Source: Leifsonia williamsii (lineage in GTDB: Bacteria; Actinomycetota; Actinomycetes; Actinomycetales; Microbacteriaceae). Taken from it: 64,000 nt of DNA. The position numbers and the translations under genes were made by a program. Below, piece by piece: positions 53,653 to 63,813 of the stretch. Below the pieces are notes generated by a model. The model ran no database searches and was not told where the DNA came from. It saw nothing but the letters and a program-made list of their open reading frames with translations. How positions within the stretch are numbered: the stretch's first letter is position 1; each line of letters opens with the position of its first letter. The DNA lies in assembly GCF_030433685.1 (NCBI RefSeq), contig NZ_JAROCF010000001.1, positions 992,001 through 1,056,000 of the forward strand, given 5' to 3'.

Positions 53653-54437
53653 CCGAACCCATCATCTCCGACCCCATCATCTCGGTGCAGCTGTGGAGCG
53701 TCCGCGAGGAGATCGCCGAGCGCGGCTGGGACGCGGTCGTCGACGCGCTCGCCGCGGCCGGCTTCGAGCACGTCGAGCCGTTCCACGTCTCCCGCACGCT
53801 GCCCGAGCTCGCTCCCGCCCTGGCGCGCACGGGCATCACGACGCCGACCGTGCACGGGGAGCTGCTCGGCGACGAGCTGCCGCGCACCATCGACGCGGCG
53901 GCGGAGGCCGGGGCGACGCTGGTGATGCACCCCTCCTTCCCGGCCGAGCGCTGGCACGAGCCGGACGGCCGCCTCGCGGTGGGCCGGATCGCCGACGACC
54001 TCGAGCGCGCCGCCGAGCTGGCAGCACCGCTCGGGATGCGGGTGGCCTTCCACAACCACGACGACGACCTCCGCGTCGCCGTCGACGGCCGCCCCGCCCT
54101 GCTCGCGCTGATGGAGCGGGTGGGCCCGTCGGTCGGCGTCGAGTTCGACCCGTACTGGGCCACGATCGCGGGCGTCGACGTGCCGGCGACGATCCGCGCC
54201 CTCGGCGGGCGGATCCTCGCGGTGCACCTCAAGGACGGGCCGCTCGACGGCGTCAACGAGGACCAGGTCGCGGTCGGCGACGGTGAGCTGGACTGGCCGT
54301 CATTCGTCGCGCTGGTGCCTCCCGCGGCGCCCCTCGTGATCGGGCTGGACGAGTTCCGGGGGTCGACGCTGGACGCCGTCATCCGCAGCCGCCGGCGCGT
54401 GGTGGAGCTGGTCGCGGCGCGCGACGGTCGCCGGTAG
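53649..54437 (+). CDS. Sugar phosphate isomerase/epimerase (xylose-isomerase-like TIM barrel)
   Basis: 262 residues. AP-endonuclease-2/xylose-isomerase-like barrel: ISVQLWSVREE, FEHVEPFHV, FHNHDDDL (metal His), GVEFDPYWATIAG (metal Asp) and VHLKDG (metal His). Substrate unknown (IolE/IolI-like family). ATG 53649 in ATGA overlap with the TetR gene, so co-transcribed. Confidence 0.88.
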   Translation: MTEPIISDPIISVQLWSVREEIAERGWDAVVDALAAAGFEHVEPFHVSRTLPELAPALARTGITTPTVHGELLGDELPRTIDAAAEAGATLVMHPSFPAERWHEPDGRLAVGRIADDLERAAELAAPLGMRVAFHNHDDDLRVAVDGRPALLALMERVGPSVGVEFDPYWATIAGVDVPATIRALGGRILAVHLKDGPLDGVNEDQVAVGDGELDWPSFVALVPPAAPLVIGLDEFRGSTLDAVIRSRRRVVELVAARDGRR

Positions 54438-54575
54438 CGGGAAGGCGCGGCGTCCCTCGAACGGGTGGGCGCCCAGCCGTACCCGTCGGCGCTCGAAGCC
54501 GTCGGCATGGATATTCTCGGCGCGCGTGGGGTCCCTCCCACCTCCCGAACCCCGAACCCCCGCCCGAGGTCGTAG

Positions 54576-57386
54576 ATGACACCCCGCCCCCTGCCCGGAT
54601 CCGCCCTGCCCGGAACCGGCGCCCCCTCCCACGCCGCCCGCCGCCCCCGACTCGGCCGGCGCCTCCTCGCCGCCGTCGGCGCCGCGGCCCTGCTGACCTC
54701 GGCGTGGCCGCTCGCCGCGAGCGCCGCCCCCGTCGTCGGGGGCACCGGCACGCCCGTCCCGTACACCGAGCAGGGCTCCCCGGTGCCCATCGGTCAGAAC
54801 GTGACCATCACGAGCGACGCCGGCAGCCCCTCCACCTACGGCGGCGGGTACATCGACTTCCAGATCGACGGCGACACCGCCTCCTCGTTGCTCTCGCTGC
54901 GCAGTGACGCGGCGCCCAGCACGGCGAGCGGAGTGATCTCGATCGTCGGCGGCGTCGCGTACCGCGGCAACGGCACGACGGCCGACGTCATCGGGTCGGT
55001 GGACGAGAACATCGACGGCACGAACGGCCACCTGCGGGTGAACTTCACGAGCCCGTTCTCGAACTCGAGCTTCGAGGACGGGATCACCGGCTGGACGCCG
55101 GTGGAGCAGCGGATCGACCTCGGCGTCACCGACCTCGCCGGCTTCCCGTCGCTGGAGACGGGCACCTACCCCTCCGGTGGCGCCGCGCCCTACGGGGCGC
55201 CGACGAACCAGGACAACACCGCGCCGCAGCGGCCCGGCACCTTCTCCGTCACGCGCGACAACAGCCAAGCCACCGATGGCGTCTCGAGCCTGTCGCTGTC
55301 GTCCTCCGGGATGACCACCACGCAGGGCTGCGACGTCGTGCACGGGCCGGCCGTGTACAGCGACGTGTTCCCGGCCTCGCAGGGCGACCAGATCTACTTC
55401 GACTGGCGCGCCTTCTACGGCGACGACGCGTACGACGTGCTCGGCTACGTGCTCAACACCGACGACGGCACCACGACGCCGGTGCTCGACGCCACCGGCA
55501 CCGAGGCGGGCAACACGGAGTGGGCGACGGTCAACGCGGCCATTCCGAAGAACGGCAACTACCGCTTCGTCTTCGTCTCGGGCACCTTCGACTTCAGCTG
55601 CGGCCGGGCCGCCGGCGCCTCCCTGCGCATCGACAACGTGCGCGTCTACGGCACCAAGGCCAACGACGCCGCCGCTCAGGAGATCGCGCGCCGCCTGCTC
55701 TTCAGCAGCACGTCGGACAACCCGCCGACCACGCCGCAGACGCTCACCGTGACCGTCAAGGACACCACGGGCAAGACCGGGACGAACATCCAGCCGGGAG
55801 TCCAGATCGCCCCCGTCGACGACGCGCCGACGATCGACACCCCGGCCGCCATCGCCTTCACCAACACGGAGGCGGCCCCGGAGACCTTCGCCGCGCAGAC
55901 CGGCACCCTCTCGGCCGCCGACCCCGACAGCACCGGTTTCACCTACGGCGTGACCGGAGCGTCGGCGAGCTCGGCCGTCGCCGGGTACGACCTCGCGAAG
56001 GCCGGCGCCTCCGGCACGCTGTACGTGAACTCGACGACCGGCGCCTACCGCTTCGAGCCCGACGCGGCGGCCATCGACCGCACGCTCGTCAGCGCCACCG
56101 ACGCGTTCGCGGTGACCGTCACAGCGGACGGCAAGCAGGCTCAGGCCCAGCTCTCCGTCGCGATCACGGTCGCCGTGGCCGGTACGGCGCACGCCCCGAC
56201 CGGCCTCCAGGCCGCCCCCGGCGACGCCTCCGCCCGTCTCACCTGGACGGCGCCGGACTGGACCGGCGGCGCGGCCGTCACCGGCTACCGGATCGAGACC
56301 TCGACGGACGGTGGAACGACCTGGGTGGAGGCCGTGGCCGACACCGGCTCGGCCGACACCTCCGCCACCGTCACAGGCCTGCAGAACGGCACCGACACCC
56401 GGTTCCGCGTCAGCGCGATCACCTCGGAGGGCACCGGAGCCGCGAGCGACCCGGCGTCCACCACGCCGCGCACCGCGGCCTCCCCGGTCACCGTCGTCTC
56501 GGTGAAGCCCGGCAACCACACCCTCACCGTCGACTTCGCCCCGCCGGCCAGCACGGGCGGCACGCCGGTGACCGGCTACGAGTACTCGCTGGACGGCGGC
56601 AAGACCTGGACGGCGTTCGACGCGAGCGTCAGCCCCCTGGTGGTCCGCGGCCTCGACAACGGCACCGACTACGCATTCACCATGCGCGCGGTCACCGCCG
56701 CGGGCCCCGGCGCCGCGACCGACGTGCGCACGGTGCAGGCGACCGTCTCGCCCGTGCTGCTGCCCGGCGACGGCGGCCAGGTCCTCCCGGAGTTGGAGCC
56801 CGGCCAGACGCGGATGTACATCGACGGCGAGCTGGTGACGGTGAAGACCTCGTACCAGGACGGCGTGCTCACCATCCAGGGCGACGGCTACACCCTCCGC
56901 ATCAGCGCCGACGACGAGAACGGCGTGCGGACCGACGCGAACGGCCGGATCGTGATCCAGCACGGCGGAGCGGTCCACGTCTCGGGCAGCGGCTTCAAGC
57001 CGGGCTCGACGGCCGACCTCTGGCTGTTCAGCGCCCCCGTGCTGCTCGGCGAGCCGACCGTCGACCGCGACGGCGCCTTCGCCGCGACCTACAGCATCCC
57101 GGCGAGCACCCCGGCGGGGCCGCACACGCTGCAGATCAACGGTCTGTCGGCCGACGGCGCCCTGCGCACCGCGGTGACGGGTGTGGTGCTGGAGGCTGCG
57201 GCCGCGCCGAGCGGCTCCGGTGCCGGCTCCGGTGCCGCGCCGGTCGCGACCGTGGGCTCGGGCCTCGCCTCGACCGGCTCCGACGCGGCCTCGGCCGTGA
57301 TCGCGGGCGGCGTCGCGGGAGCGCTCGTCCTGCTGGGAGCCGTCGTGCTCCTGGTGACGCGCCTGCGCCGGCGGCACAGCGCCTGA
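54576..57386 (+). CDS. Large LAxTG-anchored adhesin-like protein with VCBS and FN3 domains
   Basis: 936 residues. Signal peptide (cut near ASA/AP, about 51), a jelly-roll-like region (about 170-370, NSSFEDGITGWTP, typical of carbohydrate-binding modules), a VCBS-like repeat (about 420-535; SAADPDSTGFTYGV, TGAYRFEPDA), two FN3 domains (about 545-635 and 640-725), an Ig-like C-terminal domain (about 795-870), then LASTG (897-901), a membrane helix and RLRRRHSA. Surface display by class E sortase is likely. It may bind polysaccharide or mediate adhesion. TATTCT near 54512 is a possible -10. Confidence 0.82.
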   Translation: MTPRPLPGSALPGTGAPSHAARRPRLGRRLLAAVGAAALLTSAWPLAASAAPVVGGTGTPVPYTEQGSPVPIGQNVTITSDAGSPSTYGGGYIDFQIDGDTASSLLSLRSDAAPSTASGVISIVGGVAYRGNGTTADVIGSVDENIDGTNGHLRVNFTSPFSNSSFEDGITGWTPVEQRIDLGVTDLAGFPSLETGTYPSGGAAPYGAPTNQDNTAPQRPGTFSVTRDNSQATDGVSSLSLSSSGMTTTQGCDVVHGPAVYSDVFPASQGDQIYFDWRAFYGDDAYDVLGYVLNTDDGTTTPVLDATGTEAGNTEWATVNAAIPKNGNYRFVFVSGTFDFSCGRAAGASLRIDNVRVYGTKANDAAAQEIARRLLFSSTSDNPPTTPQTLTVTVKDTTGKTGTNIQPGVQIAPVDDAPTIDTPAAIAFTNTEAAPETFAAQTGTLSAADPDSTGFTYGVTGASASSAVAGYDLAKAGASGTLYVNSTTGAYRFEPDAAAIDRTLVSATDAFAVTVTADGKQAQAQLSVAITVAVAGTAHAPTGLQAAPGDASARLTWTAPDWTGGAAVTGYRIETSTDGGTTWVEAVADTGSADTSATVTGLQNGTDTRFRVSAITSEGTGAASDPASTTPRTAASPVTVVSVKPGNHTLTVDFAPPASTGGTPVTGYEYSLDGGKTWTAFDASVSPLVVRGLDNGTDYAFTMRAVTAAGPGAATDVRTVQATVSPVLLPGDGGQVLPELEPGQTRMYIDGELVTVKTSYQDGVLTIQGDGYTLRISADDENGVRTDANGRIVIQHGGAVHVSGSGFKPGSTADLWLFSAPVLLGEPTVDRDGAFAATYSIPASTPAGPHTLQINGLSADGALRTAVTGVVLEAAAAPSGSGAGSGAAPVATVGSGLASTGSDAASAVIAGGVAGALVLLGAVVLLVTRLRRRHSA

Positions 57387-57397
57387 CGGATGACGGC

Positions 57398-57432
57398 GAA
57401 CGCCCCGGGTCTGTGCGGCCCGGGGCGTTCGT
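57398..57432 (+). terminator. Terminator of the anchored adhesin-like gene
   Basis: The arms CGAACGCCCCGGG (57398-57410) and CCCGGGGCGTTCG (57420-57432) pair perfectly with a 9-nt loop. A second copy of GGCGTTCGTCGTCG follows downstream. Confidence 0.85.
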
Positions 57433-57553
57433 CGTCGGAGGCGGGCGTTCGTCGTCGTGCCCCGGCGCCGTCGTTAGGCTTGAACCCTCCTCCCCCCCCG
57501 CTGCCGAAAGGACTGCCGCGCGGTCTTCTCGCGGCCGTCCGGCGCACCCGACC

Positions 57554-59071
57554 ATGCCCGTCGCCCCCTCCGCTCCCGAATCGACCGGCCTCCGTCTCCC
57601 GAACGGGCAGGTGCCGGCGCTCGCGGTGCTGCGCAGGCCGCGGCTGCTGACGACGGAGGTGCTCGCCGGGCTGGTGACGACCCTCGCGCTCATCCCCGAG
57701 GTCATCTCGTTCTCGCTGATCTCGGGCGTCGGGCCGGATGTGGCGCTGATCTCGTCGGTCGTGCTCGCGGTGGCGATGTCGTTCCTCGGCGGGAGGCCCG
57801 CGATGGTCTCCGCGGCGGCGGGGTCGGTCGCGCTCGTCCTCGCGCCCATGGTGCAGGCGCATGGCGTCGGCTACATGCTGCCGACGGTGCTGCTGACCGG
57901 GCTGATCCAGGTCGCGTTCGGCGCAGCCGGGCTCGCGCGGCTGGTGCGGTACATCCCGCGCTCGGTGATGGTCGGCTTCGTGAACGCGCTCGGGGTGCTG
58001 ATCTTCGTCGCGCAGGTGTCGCATGTCGTGGACGTGCCCTGGCAGGTGTATCCGCTGTTCGCCGCGACCATCCTCATCGTCGTGGTGCTGCCGCGGTTCA
58101 CGAAGGCGGTGCCGGCGCCGCTCGTCGCGATCGTGGTCGTCACGGCCGCGGCCTTCTTCTTCGGGCTGGATGTGCCGACCGTCGGCGACGAGGGCTCCGT
58201 CAGCGGCGCGCTGCCAGGGCTGACGCCGTGGACGGTGCCGTTCGACCTCGAGACGCTGCAGATCATCGCGCCCACCGCGCTGGCGGCCGCGCTGGTCGGG
58301 CTGCTGGAGAGCCTCCTCACCGCCAAGCTCGTCGACGACCTCACCGACAGCCGCTCGGCGAAGGGGCGGGAGTCGTGGGGTCTCGGCGTCGCGAACCTGC
58401 TGGCCGGGCTGTGGGGAGGCGTCGCCGGCTGCGCGATGATCGGCCAGACCGTCGTGAACGTGGAGCTCGGCCGCGCCCGCACCCGCATCTCCACCCTGGT
58501 CGCCGGGCTCGCGCTGCTGCTGATGGTCGCCGTGCTCTCGCCGGTGATGGCCGCGATCCCCATGGCGGCCCTGGCGGCCGTGATGATGGTCGTCGCCCTG
58601 CGCACGGTCGACTGGCACAGCGTGCGCCCCTCCACGCTCAAGCGGATGCCTGTGCCGGAGACGCTGGTGATGGTCGTCACGGTCGCGGTCGTCGTCGCGA
58701 CCGGCAACCTGGCGACCGGCGTGGGTGTCGGCGTGCTGCTGGCCCTGGTGCTGTTCGCCCGCCGGATCACCCACGTGGTGCGCGTCTCGCGGACACTCTC
58801 GGAGGACGGTTCGGCCGCCCACTACCGCGTGCTCGGCCCGCTGTTCTTCGCGTCGAGCAACGACCTGACGGAGCAGTTCTCGTACGCCGACGACCCCGCC
58901 CGCGTCGTCATCGACCTCAGCGGCTCGCACGTCTGGGACGCCTCGAGCGTCGCCGCCCTGGACGCCGTCGAGACCAAATACGCGACGCACGGGGCCGCGG
59001 TGGAGCTGGTCGGGCTGAACGACCACAGCCGGCTGTTCCACGAGCGGCTGACCGGCGAACTGGGCGGGTAA
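57554..59071 (+). CDS. SulP-family anion transporter with STAS domain
   Basis: 505 residues. About 11-12 helices of the SLC26/SulP fold (PEVISFSLISGVGPDVAL, GRPAMVSAAAGSVALV, NALGVLIFVAQ, MIGQTVVNV) followed by a cytoplasmic STAS domain (about 400-500; VVIDLSGSHVWDASSVAAL). Transports sulfate, bicarbonate or dicarboxylate; substrate cannot be told. ATG 57554 has no clear ribosome binding site; TAGGCT at 57475-57480 may be its -10 with a leader of about 65 nt. Confidence 0.9.
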   Translation: MPVAPSAPESTGLRLPNGQVPALAVLRRPRLLTTEVLAGLVTTLALIPEVISFSLISGVGPDVALISSVVLAVAMSFLGGRPAMVSAAAGSVALVLAPMVQAHGVGYMLPTVLLTGLIQVAFGAAGLARLVRYIPRSVMVGFVNALGVLIFVAQVSHVVDVPWQVYPLFAATILIVVVLPRFTKAVPAPLVAIVVVTAAAFFFGLDVPTVGDEGSVSGALPGLTPWTVPFDLETLQIIAPTALAAALVGLLESLLTAKLVDDLTDSRSAKGRESWGLGVANLLAGLWGGVAGCAMIGQTVVNVELGRARTRISTLVAGLALLLMVAVLSPVMAAIPMAALAAVMMVVALRTVDWHSVRPSTLKRMPVPETLVMVVTVAVVVATGNLATGVGVGVLLALVLFARRITHVVRVSRTLSEDGSAAHYRVLGPLFFASSNDLTEQFSYADDPARVVIDLSGSHVWDASSVAALDAVETKYATHGAAVELVGLNDHSRLFHERLTGELGG

Positions 59072-59095
59072 GGTGCAGAAGACGGAAGGGGAGCG

Positions 59096-59713
59096 ATGAG
59101 CTCGTCGGGGACTGCGGAGCCGGCGCCTGCCGCGCCGGGATGGTACGGGGACCCGTGGCGCGCCGCGCCGCTGCGCTGGTGGGACGGCGCGCAGTGGACC
59201 CCGCAGGTCGCCCAGACCCTCCCGCGCCGGCGGCTCCCTCTCGAGACCCCCGTGCAGACGGTGTGGGTGTGGCTGGTCGCGTTGCTGCCGCTGGTGTCGG
59301 TGCTGCTGCTGCCGCTGGTTCAGCCGCACATGGCGCTGCGCCCCACCACCTCCGGAACCCTCGTCGGTGACCCGCTCGCCCTGGTGGGCGGCCCGATGTT
59401 CTTCGTGGTGCAGTTCGTCTCGGTGGCGGCGACCGCCGCGACGGTCGTCTTCTCGTGGCTGGACCACCGGGCGCTCGCATCCCGCGGAGTCGAGCGCCCC
59501 TTCCACTGGGCCTGGTCGTTCCTCGGCGGCCTGGTCTACACGATCGGCCGCGCGGTGGTGCTGCGCAAGGTGACGCCCCGCAGCGCCCTCGCGCCAGTGA
59601 TCGTGGCCGCCGTCGTGTACCTGGTGGCGATCGTGGTGACCATCGCCTGGACCATCTCGATCGTCGCGGGCCTCTTCACGACCTCCTTCGACCCGACGGT
59701 GGTCGGAGCCTGA
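59096..59713 (+). CDS. DUF2510-containing membrane protein
   Basis: 205 residues. N-terminal DUF2510 motif APGWYGDPWRAAPLRWWDGAQWTPQV (a WW-like wall or membrane-associated module of actinobacteria), then three to four membrane helices. Function unknown. ATG 59096 with AAGGGGAG upstream; TAAGGT (59069-59074) is a possible -10. Confidence 0.82.
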   Translation: MSSSGTAEPAPAAPGWYGDPWRAAPLRWWDGAQWTPQVAQTLPRRRLPLETPVQTVWVWLVALLPLVSVLLLPLVQPHMALRPTTSGTLVGDPLALVGGPMFFVVQFVSVAATAATVVFSWLDHRALASRGVERPFHWAWSFLGGLVYTIGRAVVLRKVTPRSALAPVIVAAVVYLVAIVVTIAWTISIVAGLFTTSFDPTVVGA

Positions 59714-59787
59714 GAAACCCGTGTCCGGGAGCGACGGATTCGTCCGTTATGATGGCTGTCGTGCGTCCAGCGTCAGCCGGTCGCGCT

Positions 59788-59876
59788 GGAGACGTCGCAT
59801 AGTCAGGCCTAGTGCACCACCCTGCTAAGGTGGAGTCCCCGATAGGGGACCGAGGGTTCAAATCCCTCCGTCTCCG
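59788..59876 (+). tRNA. tRNA-Ser (GCU anticodon)
   Basis: The acceptor arms GGAGACG and CGTCTCC pair, discriminator G, with CCA coded at 59877-59879. Anticodon arm CCACC-CTGCTAA-GGTGG reads GCT. Long variable arm (TCCCCGATAGGGGA) and T-arm GAGGGTTCAAATCCCTC. Reads AGC/AGU codons. Confidence 0.95.
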
Positions 59877-59879
59877 CCA

Positions 59880-60123
59880 TTGAATCTGCTGGTCGGGGAA
59901 CGTTTCTAGATTCCCATTCGCGCCTGACCCTCACGAACGCCCCGTCTGGGCGACATCGCGGGGAAGACCCCGTCGACCCTCGACGCGCGGGCCCGCTCCC
60001 TGCCAGGATCGTCATCATCCTGACGCGCGTCGTTCACGAGCCGGAAACGCCCCGCGAACATCATCGCTTCAGGGTGGCCGAACGGCTTTCGGCCCACGCA
60101 TGAGCACAACGGGAGGACCCATC
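59880..60123. other. Gene-free stretch after tRNA-Ser(GCU)
   Basis: No supported gene. It contains the tRNA 3' flank and the leader of the haloperoxidase gene. No second copy of the tRNA 3' end, integrase or palindrome that would indicate an attachment site is seen. Confidence 0.6.
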
Positions 60124-60960
60124 ATGTCTTTTGTCACCACCGATGACGGTGCGGAGATCTTCTACAAGGACTGGGGTCCCCGTGACGCCCAGCCGATCAT
60201 GTTCCACCACGGATGGCCGCTGTCGTCGGACGACTGGGACGCCCAGATGCTGTACTTCCTCGGCAAGGGATACCGCGTCGTCGCGAGCGATCGCCGGGGT
60301 CACGGGCGGTCGTCGCAGATCGGCACCGGCCACGACATGGACCACTACGCGTCCGACGCCTCCGCCGTGGTTGAGCACCTCGACCTCCGCAATGCCGTCC
60401 ACATCGGCCACTCCACCGGCGGTGGCCAGGTCGCGCGGTACGTCGCCAAGTACGGAGAACCGCAGGGACGCGTCGCCAAGGCCGTGCTGGTCGCGGCCGT
60501 TCCCCCGCTGATGGTGCAGACCGACGCGAACCCGGAGGGCACGCCGATCTCTGTCTTCGACGGGTTCCGCGAGGCGCTCGCGGCGAACCGTGCCGAGTTC
60601 TTCGAGGCTGTCGCCTCCGGCCCGTTCTACGGCTTCAACCGTGAGGGCGTCACGCTGTCGCAGCCCGTGGTCGACAACTGGTGGCGGCAGGGGATGACGG
60701 GCAGCGCCCTCGCCCACTACGAAGGCATCAAGGCGTTCTCGGAGACCGACCAGACCGAGGACCTGAAGGCGATCAGCGTGCCGGTCCTGGTCGCCCAGGG
60801 CGACGACGACCAGATCGTCCCGTACAAGGACGCGTCGCTGAAGCAGGCCGAGCTGCTGCAGAACGCGACCCTCAAGATCTACGAGGGCTACCCGCACGGC
60901 ATGCTGACCACCCACGCCGACGTCCTCAACGCGGACATCCTGGCCTTCATCCAGCAGTAG
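60124..60960 (+). CDS. Alpha/beta hydrolase, cofactor-free haloperoxidase-like
   Basis: 278 residues. Haloperoxidase/arylesterase pattern: [29 protein letters not shown], nucleophile elbow [14 protein letters not shown] (Ser about 99), acid Asp in QGDDDQIVP and catalytic His in GYPHGM. Acts on esters or peracids in the cytoplasm. ATG 60124 with GGGAGG upstream. Its 3' end overlaps the convergent gene by 14 bp. Confidence 0.9.
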   Translation: MSFVTTDDGAEIFYKDWGPRDAQPIMFHHGWPLSSDDWDAQMLYFLGKGYRVVASDRRGHGRSSQIGTGHDMDHYASDASAVVEHLDLRNAVHIGHSTGGGQVARYVAKYGEPQGRVAKAVLVAAVPPLMVQTDANPEGTPISVFDGFREALAANRAEFFEAVASGPFYGFNREGVTLSQPVVDNWWRQGMTGSALAHYEGIKAFSETDQTEDLKAISVPVLVAQGDDDQIVPYKDASLKQAELLQNATLKIYEGYPHGMLTTHADVLNADILAFIQQ

Positions 60961-61663
60961 CAGGGCCGATCGCGCGGACGGCGCTCCGAGAGCCGCTCGG
61001 AGCCCCGTCGGCCGCGTCGATCAGCGAGCGCAGCTCGTCGGCCGGCACGTCCGCGCCGAAGGTCGGGCGGCCCGGCTGCAGGAGGGCGCCGGCGGCGAGC
61101 GGGCCGGCGACCACCGGGTCGAAGCCAAGGGCATCGATCAGGGCGGCGACGCGGTCGACGTCGGCTGCGTGGTCGCCGGCGATGGCGATGGCCTTGCGTT
61201 CCGGTGCACCGGCCGGGCGGCTCTCCTCCTCGAGGTCGTGGTAGCCCATGTGGTTCAGGGCTTTCACGACGCGGGAGCCGGAGAGGAACTCCTGCACGAT
61301 CTCGCTTGTCGAGGTGAGGGGGTCGTTCAGGTCGTCGCGGATGCCGTCGGTCTCCCACCAGTAGTTCATCGCGTCGATGACGAGTTTGCCGCGCAGCTGC
61401 TCGACCGGGAGGTCGCGGTAGTTCCCCAGGGGCAGGGCGAGGATCACGACGTCCGCCCCTTCTGCCGCCTCCTCGGGACGGGTGGCCGTGGCGCCCGGGG
61501 TGAGGACGTCGACGGTGAGGGCGATGCGGTCGGCGTCGCCGGAGCCGGAGATCAGCACGCGGTAGCCCGCCGCGAGGGCGAGCCTCGCGAGGACGGTGCC
61601 GACCTTGCCCGCTCCCAGGATGCCGACGGTGCGGATTCCGCCCGTGTGGATGTGGTCGTTCAT
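60947..61663 (-). CDS. NAD(P)-binding oxidoreductase, F420-dependent NADP reductase-like
   Basis: 238 residues. Rossmann motif [19 protein letters not shown], then [23 protein letters not shown] and [16 protein letters not shown], a branch often annotated NADPH-dependent F420 reductase. ATG 61663 is chosen since AAAGGA lies 5 nt upstream; ATG 61669 sits on that ribosome binding site. Lies 13 bp past the LLM gene, same strand, so likely one operon; LLM enzymes often use F420 or flavins. Confidence 0.83.
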   Translation of the reverse strand: MNDHIHTGGIRTVGILGAGKVGTVLARLALAAGYRVLISGSGDADRIALTVDVLTPGATATRPEEAAEGADVVILALPLGNYRDLPVEQLRGKLVIDAMNYWWETDGIRDDLNDPLTSTSEIVQEFLSGSRVVKALNHMGYHDLEEESRPAGAPERKAIAIAGDHAADVDRVAALIDALGFDPVVAGPLAAGALLQPGRPTFGADVPADELRSLIDAADGAPSGSRSAVRAIGPATAG

Positions 61664-61676
61664 GTCCATCCTTTCG

Positions 61677-62756
61677 TCAGCGCCGGAATGCGGCGCCGGT
61701 AGCGGGCTTCGGTGCCTCGGCGAGCAGGTCGCGCACCATCGGGATGACCGTCGTGCCGTAGAGCTCGACGGCCCGCATCCGGTCGCTCGCCCGCATGGCT
61801 CCGCCGGCGGTGTAGATGAGGTCGAAGCGGCCCACGTCGAGCGTGCGGATGGCGTCGGCCATCTTGCGGGCGACGGTCTCGGGGGAGCCGATGTAGAGCG
61901 AGCCGTGCGCGACGTCCGCCTCGAACTCCTGCCGCTGCAGCGGCGGCCAGCCGCGCAGGGCGCCGATCCGGTCGCGGATCACCTTGTAGCCGGGATAGAA
62001 CAGCTCCATCGCCTCCTCGTCGGTCTCGGCGATGAACCCGGGGGAGTGCATCCCCACGGGGAGGGCCTCTGTGCCGAACTGCTCGGCCGCCCGGCGGTAC
62101 AGGTCGACGTACGGCGTGAAGCGGGAGGGTGCGCCGCCGATGATCGCGAGCATGAGCCGGAACCCGTAGTGCGCCGTGCGCAGCACCGACTGCGGTGTGC
62201 CGCCGACGCCGACCCAGGTGCGCAGGCGCCCGGACTCCGTCTTCGGGAACACGTCGGCCTCGTGCAGGGCGGCCCTCGTGGTGCCCTCCCAGCTGACCGG
62301 CTTCTCGTCCAGCAGCTTGTTGAAGAGGTCGATCTTCTCCTCGAAGAGCAGGTCGTAGTCCGCCAGGTCGTACCCGAACAGCGGGAAAGACTCGGTGAAG
62401 GACCCGCGGCCCAGGATCACCTCCGCTCGCCCGTTCGAGAGGGCGTCGACGGTTGCGAACCGCTGGAACACCCGCACCGGGTCGTCGGAGGACAGCACGG
62501 TCACGCCGGAGCCGAGCCGGATGTTCTCGGTCGCGGTGGCGATGCCGGCGAGCACGGTCTCCGGCGTCGAGATGGCGTACTCGGGGCGGTGGTGCTCGCC
62601 CACGGCGAAGGCGTCCACCCCGAGGTCGTCGGCGAGGATCGCCTCGTCGCGGGTGGCGCGGATCGCGTGGGCGAAGCTGGTGATCTCGCCCCGGTCGTCC
62701 CTGGGCAGGTCGCCGAAGGTGTCGAGGCCGAATTCGAGGCCGGTGATGTCGGTCAT
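61677..62756 (-). CDS. LLM-class flavin-dependent oxidoreductase
   Basis: 359 residues. Bacterial luciferase-like TIM barrel: FGLDTFGD at strand 1, [57 protein letters not shown], and a C-terminal [12 protein letters not shown]. Uses FMN or F420; substrate unknown. Paralogous to the next gene. ATG 62756. Confidence 0.9.
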   Translation of the reverse strand: MTDITGLEFGLDTFGDLPRDDRGEITSFAHAIRATRDEAILADDLGVDAFAVGEHHRPEYAISTPETVLAGIATATENIRLGSGVTVLSSDDPVRVFQRFATVDALSNGRAEVILGRGSFTESFPLFGYDLADYDLLFEEKIDLFNKLLDEKPVSWEGTTRAALHEADVFPKTESGRLRTWVGVGGTPQSVLRTAHYGFRLMLAIIGGAPSRFTPYVDLYRRAAEQFGTEALPVGMHSPGFIAETDEEAMELFYPGYKVIRDRIGALRGWPPLQRQEFEADVAHGSLYIGSPETVARKMADAIRTLDVGRFDLIYTAGGAMRASDRMRAVELYGTTVIPMVRDLLAEAPKPATGAAFRR

Positions 62757-62802
62757 GGTGTGTCTCCTGTCGGAACGGATGACGGTGGGTCGGTGGGGCA
62801 GG

Positions 62803-63813
62803 TCACTGCGGGGCGTTCGCCCGGGCGGTGACGATCTGGGCCGTGTGGCGGTCGGTGAGGCGCCAGTCGCCCGGGTCCTCAGCGATCAGCTCGCGGACGC
62901 GGGGCGCGACCTGCTCGCCGAAGAGCCGGATGCTGCGCTCACGGGCCTTCACCGGCAGGTGCCGGATGTCGTACTTCAGGTCGAAGCGCGAGAGGTGGTT
63001 GGTGCGCACGATCGCGGCCAGCTTCTGAGCGACGGTCTCGGGGGAGCCGACGTAGAGGGCGCCGGTCGCGACCTCCTGCGCGTACCGTTCGGCGGTGGGC
63101 GGGTAGAACCCGCGCTCCTCGCTCAGCGCGGTCACGACCGGCCGCCAGTACTGCCAGTGCTCGTTCTTCGCCTCGTCGTCGGTCGGCGCGATCAGCCCGA
63201 GCGAGTGCTGCCCGATCGGCAGCTCCGGCTGCCCGAACTGGGCCAGCGCTCGCAGGTAGAGCTCGGCGTGGCCGGCGAAGCGCTCCGGCTTGCCGCCGAT
63301 GATCGCCATCATCAGGGGGAGGCCGTACCGGGCGGCGCGGACGACGGAGTCGGGGCTGCCGCCGATGCCGATCCAGGCGGGGATGCCGCCCTCGGGCATC
63401 CGCGGGCGCAGCCGCACCGACTCGAGCGGGCTGCGGTACCGGCCGGACCAGGTGACCCGATCCTCTCGCATGAGGCGGAGGAAGAGGTCGAGCTTCTCGT
63501 CGAAGATGTCCTCGTACTGCGCGATGTCGTAGCCGAACAGCGGGAACGACTCGATCGCCGACGCGCGGCCGAGCACGAGCTGCGCGCGTCCGCCGGAGAT
63601 CCCGTCGACCGTGGAGAACTGCTGGTACAGCCGCACCGGGTCCTGCGTCGACAGCACCGTGACGGACGTGCCGAGCCGGATCGTGGACGTCGCCTGAGCG
63701 GCGGCCGCGAGCACCACGGGCGTGGCGGAGTCGACCATGTCCTCGCGGTAGTGCTCGCCGACGCTGTAGACGTCGAGGCCGACGGATTCGGCGAGCTGTG
63801 CCTCCTGGACCAT
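62803..63813 (-). CDS. LLM-class flavin-dependent oxidoreductase (main frame of a frameshifted gene)
   Basis: 336 residues from ATG 63813. Same fold as the paralogue at 61677 ([59 protein letters not shown]), but strand 1 (the FGLNSFGD motif) is missing from this frame. It lies in the short frame 63813-63902, out of phase by one base. With one extra C near 63819 the two frames would join as a normal protein of about 366 residues. The frames overlap as TGATG, so termination-reinitiation could still make this piece. Confidence 0.82.
   Translation of the reverse strand: MVQEAQLAESVGLDVYSVGEHYREDMVDSATPVVLAAAAQATSTIRLGTSVTVLSTQDPVRLYQQFSTVDGISGGRAQLVLGRASAIESFPLFGYDIAQYEDIFDEKLDLFLRLMREDRVTWSGRYRSPLESVRLRPRMPEGGIPAWIGIGGSPDSVVRAARYGLPLMMAIIGGKPERFAGHAELYLRALAQFGQPELPIGQHSLGLIAPTDDEAKNEHWQYWRPVVTALSEERGFYPPTAERYAQEVATGALYVGSPETVAQKLAAIVRTNHLSRFDLKYDIRHLPVKARERSIRLFGEQVAPRVRELIAEDPGDWRLTDRHTAQIVTARANAPQ

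Noticed and set aside
59809..60018. Minus-strand frame with ETEGFEPSVPYRGLHLSR over tRNA-Ser(GCU)
   Set aside because: Same artefact: antisense of the tRNA T-arm and variable arm.
59788..60123. Possible integration site at the 3' end of tRNA-Ser(GCU)
   Set aside because: No repeat of the tRNA 3' end, no integrase and no mobile genes nearby.
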